Assembly (NCBI GenBank): GCA_016490735.1
Contig: JAEMWC010001465.1
Span: 21,001-85,000 of the forward strand
Reading direction: 5' to 3'
From: Pachyseris speciosa
Taxonomy: Eukaryota; Cnidaria; Anthozoa; Scleractinia; Pachyseridae
Length of the DNA: 64,000 nt
The translations under genes and the position numbers were made by a program. Below the pieces are notes generated by a model that saw only the letters and a program-made list of their open reading frames with translations, ran no database searches and had not been told where the DNA came from. Positions 59,101 to 64,000 of the stretch are shown here, piece by piece. How positions within the stretch are numbered: position 1 is the first letter of the stretch; every line of letters starts with the position of its first letter.

Positions 59101-62100
59101 AAATTTCATACCAGTTTGAAAAATTTGAACTAGTTTCAAAATTTAAAACTGATTTGAAAATTTCAATCTAAAGAGCAAATTTAAACCACAACATATATCA
59201 AGGATTGATATATTTTTTTTTTTTTGTATTTTTTAGGGAAGAGAAAGAATTGCAATTGTTTTTAACCATCGGTTGAATGTGCAAAAAACAAAAGAGCCTT
59301 TTTTTGTAGACTTTGTTGGTGCAGCTGGTACTGTACAAGCTCCTGCCACACTAGCAAACAGTTCGACTTTAATTCTGGAGACACCAGGCAAGTGTTGAAG
59401 AGATTTAAAACATGAATTTTTTTAACCCTATAATTGTTCATGATGAAGATGTTATAGGGTTTAAAATAAACTATAATTATTATGGGTTTTGCATGGTGCA
59501 GTTGTTACAGGTCAAATGTCAGTTAATGTGGTGCGAAGGCAAATGCATGTTCTCCACCGCAAGATTGGCACTACTCTGCAACTGGTCTTTATTAGTATAG
59601 CAGAAACTGTAGCAAGATTTCAAGCCAAAAGAAATCAAGCCTCCAATCATAAATCAGCAATGTGTTGTGTATTCTTTTTCATGTGATCTGTGTGATGTGG
59701 ATTAGGTTGGCTCCACAGCCCAACACCTTCATCAACATATTGTTGAACATAAAAACTTGGCGATTGGAAAACATTTTTTGGAAGTCCATGGGGACACAAG
59801 CCTCCGCAGAGAAAGCCAGTTTCACATACTCCAAAAGTGTCAAGGAAATTTTGATTGCCCTGTCTATGATATGCTTTTCATCAAGGAACATAGCCCAAGT
59901 TTAAACACACAAACTGATTCCATCTGTGCAAAACTTTTTGCTTGAAAGAACATTCCAACACTTCGATTTCTTATGTGATTGTTCTATTGTTTTTACTTAG
60001 TATTTATTAATAAACATTTTCTTATCACTATCATTTTGACTTGAAAACAACGTTATCTCAACATCGAAACGTCGTCGTTTTTCAAAAACTTTCTTAAATT
60101 ATATGTTTTTTAGAAATATTTTATGAAAAAAAATCGCAGTTTTTTATCGTTAAATTTTGATTTAACCTATAGCTAGGCTGAATCTCAATTCCCATTTTTT
60201 CCTAATATTAATTATTCATAATAAGGGTTAGGAAACAAATGGAACTGAGATTCAACCTAGCAAGGTTGAAAATTTTTAACCTTAACCCATGGACTACCGC
60301 AGGTTTTTACATTTTCGGAGTGATTTTCCACCTATAAACGATGAATAGCAATTCGTGACTATTTATTTGAACTACCAGGGAAAAGTGGTGCTGTCCTAAG
60401 GCACTGGAGGCTCAAGGTTTCTGAAAACATCATTTTGACGTAGCTATTTTTATCCGTGAAGCAACCACAATGGCCAAAGTTCGGTTTGCTTGCAATTTCT
60501 GCTAAATTTACAGCCATTTTTATCTTTAGCGGCTGCCTGATGAGCATCATTAAGTGTGACGGTAGCTAAGAGTCCACTTTCTCAAAGAATCGAGCAAGGT
60601 GATGTACTTTGTTGTTGAATTTGGCTTGTTACTCGACGAACTGGGAATTTGGCCGGTTGGAGACTTAGTACCTTTGGGACTCGACTATTGATGAATTTCT
60701 CGACCTACCGCCACATATTTTGGAATTTCTGTGTACTGAAGATGACCACGAGCAGGAAATTTTGGCGGTAGGTCGGAGTGGCTGTAGACATAGTTATATG
60801 TGAAAGAATTGGGGGAAGGAACGGGCGCTGTCAAAAATTCTCGTTAGTTCCCAGCATCCAATGCGCTCAAGATGTTGAAAATGTCGGGAAGGCCCGAATG
60901 CACTGGAACAAAAGGCTGTATCTACGCTCGGGAGAAGAATATCAACAAAAAAAGTCATTTCTAAGCTAGAAAAAGGACTGAATTTTGTTATGATGGTTGA
61001 ATTTTGGTTTTTCGACGATGATTTCCTTAAAAAACATGAAGGCGAAAAGGGGCATTTTTGTCGTTTCTCTTTGACGTTAAAAACGGTCAGTTTCGTTCTT
61101 GTCCAAACTCAAAAGGCCATATTTAGTAAAAATTAGTACGTTTCTTGCATTTATTGGATATCCAAATTTAAAGGACATTCCATTTCGTGCTCACAACTAA
61201 CAGTTATGGCAATATTTGTGCGATTGGGAAAGTTGCAATGTTTTGAAGCATGGGAGTTTTTTACGGGCGCTTCTGGGCGCTTCAGGTGCCAAAGGGTTAA
61301 ATCAAATTTGACCTGTAACATAGCAAAATGAAATTTCAAGCCACTTTAATTTTTTGTTTTCCTACATCTCAGATTTATGTGTCACTACAATCTGGAACAA
61401 AAGAAAAGAATTAAAATCAAGCTTTTTGCTTGAAATTATTAAACCAAATGCAAATTTTGTACAATCAAATGAAACATAATTTATTTGTTTTGATGTGCCA
61501 AACAAGTGACTGACAGGTTAAGTGTCATACAGGCTCTGATTATGAGTTGTTATGGATTTCTCAAGCAAGGTTTTTCTTCAGTTAGGTAAAAGAAGTAAAA
61601 GTAACAACTAGACTAGTTTGGGTGGGCTATTGACATTAATCAGCTAAATACTGGAAATAATAAATTATTGAGCTCTGTGACTTTTTTTATAGCTATTTTC
61701 CTCAATTTTGCTGAATAGTTAGAGGTCTTGGTTGAAGACTTTGCTAAGTAACTATTTTGACTAACATCCAAATTGCCCCACTCAGGTCTCATAATTAAAA
61801 CCAAGTCTGGGTTTTGTTTTTATCCCAATACAAAGCAATTTTATCCCAATACAATTCAAGAATTGGCTAAATAAGCAATTTAACAAGAATGACTTCATTG
61901 TGTTATGGCAGAGAGAGCTCAACATTAGCACCATGAAACCCAAAAAAAATTGGACAAAAGGCAATAATCAGAAAATTCTTAAGTTGAGTGCAGATAACTT
62001 TCAATGTGTTGTATTTCAATTGATTTCAATTTGCCTGCCATTTCTTTATTAGAATATAGAGAGCCATGTGTTGTGACAGCCCAGGTGTATCACGGAATTC

Positions 62101-64000
62101 ATCGTCGCTTGTTAGGCCAGTACAAGTTTGAATTTCTCTCAAGGAATGACATGATTTACCGACTGCTCTATGGAGCACTTGATCCTATTAATTTCATGTG
62201 TGAAGCTCTGAGCATCTCACAAGCAGATGTCCATGGCCTGGATGTTGATCTTGCAGCGACAGTTAAAGCTAGGGCTCCTGAAGGATTTGAATTGCTTGGT
62301 ATTCAACATAGACAAGGAACAGGTGAATAGAATTCCTTAAGCTTGCTTTTCTTAGGTTTTAAAATTTTTGAACCAGTTTAATTTTGTTTGTCCTTTGTCT
62401 CAGCGCCATTACCATAATCCAAGATCTAATTTTACGAAATACTCAGGCCCTTAATTCTTTTGGAGTTCATTACCTATGTAGGAATCATTGATTAATGGCA
62501 TACCCATGTGACAAAAAAAGGTAAAAAGAGACATATATCTTGGCTCTTAGTCTTGGAAAATACTACCCACCAGTTCTGACCTGAAAATTAATTGCTGTTA
62601 GATAAATCAAATTGAAAAATTGGGTTCTGTATCGCTTAATGTTTTTTTTAACACTGTCTGGACTTTTGAGGAAACAATCTTGCACCCTGAATTTCAAATT
62701 TTGCTTTCTTGTTAGAAACAGCCATATGATCCTAGCAAGCATGTTTTACCATACAGTAATTCTCTTGTTTCACTTATAGGTAAATCTGATGCAGAGTATC
62801 CAACTTTGCTTCATTTTGCATGTGAATTTGGATTAACTGAGCTAATCACAGTCCTCTTACATTACCCCGGGGCTTATGAAGCCTGCTCGATGATGAACTG
62901 TAACGATCAGCGACCATACAACATAGCAGAGGATCGAGGTTTTGAGAAACTAGCAAATGACCTGCGTGCTTTTCATGTAAGTAATATTATTAATTGTACA
63001 CTGCAGTGTGTATAATTACGTACCGGATTGTCCTGAAAGAGTTTAAAAACTATAAGTTCATGCATTCACACCTCAATTACATGGACTCGCTTTGACTCAA
63101 AATGTAATGTTTTTTGAAGTCTTGCCTTGCTCTCTTGGGTTGAAAATTAATATTGTTTGTTCTCCTCCAGCCTGTGATTTGCAACCAGGGCAGGATTGCA
63201 TTAAATCTCAACTTTTTTCACAACCGATCAAAGTCCTTGCATGAAAATACTAATTTTGTTGTAACATTAAATTGAAGCTTTCTTAGCCGTTATTTTCCTG
63301 TCTTTATTATAAATTGCACTATTAAATATTAATTTTACTTTTATCACTTTTGGGTTTTTTTTTTGTTCCTGATTTTGAATTCTGATATATAGAGTGAAGC
63401 AAGCTTAAGCAATAACTTTCTTAAATTAATCATATTAAAGAGATTGCAAAATGGTAACAGAGGTCCAGAGTTCTATATTGATAATTAAGGTTTGTATGTA
63501 GAACATGAAACCAGGCAATTCCCTCACCTTTGCTGTAGCAATTAAGTGTATTTGTTTGATACCAGTATAAGGCTAACAACACATAAAGATTGGTAAATAA
63601 ATATAATTAAAAAAGTGCTGCTAACCAGGGTTTAAGCCACCTTAAGGGTAGTACTACCCTGAAATGACTTTATAGTAAATTATTTAATAGGTAAAAAATT
63701 GTGTGTACATCATCTCAACCTAAATATCCTTTGAGTGAAACTTCGTTTTTTTAAATCTGTTTTGCACATTATAAAGTGTGACATTTGATAAACATCCACA
63801 GCAAACTACTAACTGTAGTTTTCAGCATTAATTTAAATGAGAAAGTTGTGCTTGTAGCTACTCTAGTTCTCACTATTATACTATGTACTAAAGACTATTA
63901 TAATTTATGTTAATGTACCTGTCCAATTAAATGTTGTTTTTATTTGTTTACATGCAAAGGATCGAGGGAATCCAGTTGGTTATGTCACAATGCAGAAAGG
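50185..64000 (+). CDS. PIK3AP1: PIK3AP1/BCAP-like adaptor with DBB domain (partial, runs off the window)
   Basis: Firm exons: 52907-52953, 59237-59387, 62053-62322, 62780-62976 and 63960 onward. All are phase-compatible (DALAVKAIVPDKALHD|GRER..., ...LETP|EYREPCVVTAQVYHG..., ...HRQGTG|KSDAEYP..., ...AFH|DRGNPVGYVTM). They encode the Ig/IPT-like part of the DBB (Dof/BCAP/BANK) domain, then GALDPINFMCEALSIS and an ankyrin-like helical segment (YPTLLHFACEFGLTELITVL; IAEDRGFEKLAND), collinear with vertebrate PIK3AP1 and BANK1. GYVTM in the last exon is a YxxM motif, the class bound by the PI3K p85 SH2 domains when phosphorylated. A possible upstream exon, 50185-50224 (DTGKRAGGEAHYS), joins in phase but is weakly supported. 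The TIR domain and start were not found. The 59387 intron uses a GC donor. Choice between PIK3AP1 and BANK1 is open; pre-vertebrate animals usually have one ancestral gene. Confidence 0.82.
50270..50400 (+). repeat. Purine-rich tract, inverted partner of 52030-52150
   Basis: GGGGACAGGAGCCAGGGAGA with repeated GGAAGCAGGAG-type units. The complementary pyrimidine tract near 52030-52150 contains CCTATTCTCCCGGGCTCCTG. Such mirror-rich purine runs can form triplex DNA. Confidence 0.6.
50695..51015. repeat. Palindromic repeat containing ATCAGCTATCACGC hairpin
   Basis: ACAATTAGATTATGAGCTCG...GCGTGATAGCTGAT is followed closely by ATCAGCTATCACGC...CAAATAATCTAATTGT. Outer motifs (TTAGACCATTTTA / TATACTAATAGGTCTTA) suggest that the whole 320 bases form a foldback element. 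Confidence 0.6.
52030..52150 (-). repeat. Pyrimidine-rich tract
   Basis: CCTCCTCTCTCCCACCCCCC and CTCCCGCTCCTCTCCCCTAT, inverted relative to the purine tract at 50270-50400. Frames through it are not genes. Confidence 0.6.
53001..53676. mobile_element. 676-bp MITE, TA target site, identical inverted termini
   Basis: TA at 52999-53000 and 53677-53678. Between them the first and last 26 bases are perfect inverted copies beginning CCGTAGAATTCCGAAAGTAA. ACTTTCGG is repeated several more times inside the left end. TA duplication fits Tc1/mariner. It starts only 47 bases after the 52907-52953 exon of the BCAP-like gene. Confidence 0.85.
54148..54225 (-). tRNA. tRNA-like pseudogene or SINE head
   Basis: Minus strand: GTCTGCGTGGTCAAGTGGAT (A box) and GGTGGTTCAAGTCCCGGTGA (B box), about 75 bases overall. 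The anticodon-arm region CTCCAGATTCAAAGATT does not form a clean stem and the acceptor ends pair poorly. It is therefore probably a relic and not a working tRNA gene. Confidence 0.45.
54823..56520. mobile_element. 1.7-kb long-TIR element nested in the integrase (AATT duplication)
   Basis: AATT at 54819-54822 and 56521-56524. The termini start GAAGGGCTCAGTGGAAGA in inverted orientation and match for about 170 bases (for example GCATTCAATGCGTCACTTAG at 54922 and its complement near 56340). Removing the element restores the integrase frame (...AEQKPI|TSRLKPV...). No transposase is seen inside; the small open frames are unremarkable. Confidence 0.85.
56679..57490 (+). mobile_element. TTAA-type element, 3'-truncated copy, inside the integrase
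   Basis: Begins TTAACCCATTGACTAC and is collinear with 60282-61085 (about 90 per cent alike by eye). The right terminus seen in the other copy is missing, and homology stops at ...TTCTTGTCC (about 57498). It is followed directly by a Penelope-like tail. Confidence 0.75.
57495..57790 (+). mobile_element. Penelope-like/GIY-YIG element tail inside the integrase
   Basis: The segment reads KNLEQKLIFQIDTLNPHGIN in one frame, the typical L-x-T-L-x-P-x-G-I-N end of a GIY-YIG-bearing retroelement protein. A short 3' region with a hammerhead-like core (CTGACGA...GAAAT, 57708-57732) follows. The integrase resumes after TTATCCTACA. Family assignment rests on pattern resemblance. Confidence 0.5.
59505..60105 (+). 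mobile_element. Penelope-like element remnant in the BCAP-like intron
   Basis: MSVNVVRRQMHVLHRKIGTT and, after frame shifts, KEIKPPIINQQCVVYSFSCD lead into the GIY-YIG end (VGSTAQHLHQHIVEHKNLAI...NFDCPVYDMLFIKEHSPSLN...DSICAKLFA) ending at about 59945. The Tyr normally before VG(Y/S)T is a stop codon (TAG). A 3' UTR with CATCGAAACGTCGTCG follows to about 60105. 5'-truncated and inactive. It could be mistaken for exons of the host gene, but the host exons join cleanly without it. Confidence 0.8.
60282..61300 (+). mobile_element. Complete 1.0-kb TTAA-flanked element
   Basis: Starts TTAA-CCCATGGACTACC and ends GGTGCCAAAGGG-TTAA. CCC...GGG ends at TTAA targets are the hallmark of piggyBac-type transposons. 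No transposase is visible. The open frame at 60778-60969 is also present in the other copy and is unlikely to be a gene. Confidence 0.75.
61301..62052. other. Intronic DNA of the BCAP-like gene
   Basis: AT-rich sequence without recognisable repeat or coding signal, ending in the acceptor TTCTTTATTAG. Confidence 0.5.
62977..63959. other. Intronic DNA of the BCAP-like gene
   Basis: Lies between donor CAT|GTAAGT and acceptor ACATGCAAAG. Nothing else recognised. Confidence 0.5.

Larger units (their letters stand above)
53764..59200 (+). mobile_element. Decayed DDE-integrase DNA transposon with nested insertions
   Basis: Outer ends are inverted repeats: left TGTATATGTTGTGGTTAAAT (53764) and right AAATTTAAACCACAACATAT (about 59177-59196), followed inward by matching ATTTTTCAAAC/GTTTGAAAAAT stretches. 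The span encloses integrase fragments at 54333-58573. I could not identify a clean target duplication. The element lies wholly inside the 6.3-kb intron of the BCAP-like gene, in the same orientation. Confidence 0.65.

Noticed and set aside
59505..59686. Candidate extra exon of the BCAP-like gene (VVTGQMSVNVVRRQ)
   Set aside because: It joins in phase, but it reads as the pre-GIY-YIG part of a Penelope-like element, and the neighbouring host exons align with DBB proteins without it.

Overview
This is a window of animal nuclear DNA, most likely from a hexacorallian cnidarian (a stony coral or close relative). The evidence is spliced genes with GT-AG introns, AT-rich introns, conserved metazoan genes in compact form, and several tRNA-derived SINEs, Penelope-like elements and short inverted-repeat transposons of the kind common in coral genomes. 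The taxonomic call is inference; no marker gene settles it. Nothing here looks bacterial, and there is no operon, CRISPR array or phage.

Layout. 1-2.2 kb: probably the last two exons of a + strand gene. 4.3-27 kb: gene-poor, repeat-built DNA. It holds LINE and Penelope 3' fragments (5.3-6.8 kb), a 3.45-kb long-inverted-repeat transposon that has split a SINE (7.9-11.4 kb), two segmental duplications (11.6/13.1 kb and 14.1/15.8 kb), a 43-44 bp minisatellite, several MITEs and palindromes, and two orphan exon candidates. 24.9-37.7 kb: a secreted protein with four LamG/ConA-like domains, whose 12 coding exons could be joined in a single consistent frame. 40.1-45.2 kb (- strand): an AEBP2 orthologue, the C2H2 cofactor of PRC2, with 5 exons. 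46.6-47.5 kb (+ strand): a ZC3H10-like CCCH zinc-finger protein, head-to-head with AEBP2. 52.9-64.0 kb (+ strand, running off the window): a PIK3AP1/BCAP-like adaptor with a DBB domain, an ankyrin-like segment and the first YxxM motif.

The most striking structure is the 6.3-kb intron of the BCAP-like gene. It contains a TA-flanked MITE and then a decayed DDE-integrase transposon (KRBA2/SCAND3-type integrase, DD35E spacing preserved). Two later insertions have broken that transposon: a 1.7-kb long-TIR element with an AATT target duplication, and a TTAA-type element fused to a Penelope-like tail. The next intron of the same gene begins with a GC donor and carries another Penelope GIY-YIG remnant and a second copy of the TTAA element.

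I found no convincing previously undescribed gene system. The value lies in precise insertion footprints (TSDs of 9 bp, TTAA, TTA, TA and AATT), possible hammerhead-ribozyme motifs in Penelope ends, and a duplicated block that may be a haplotype or assembly artefact.
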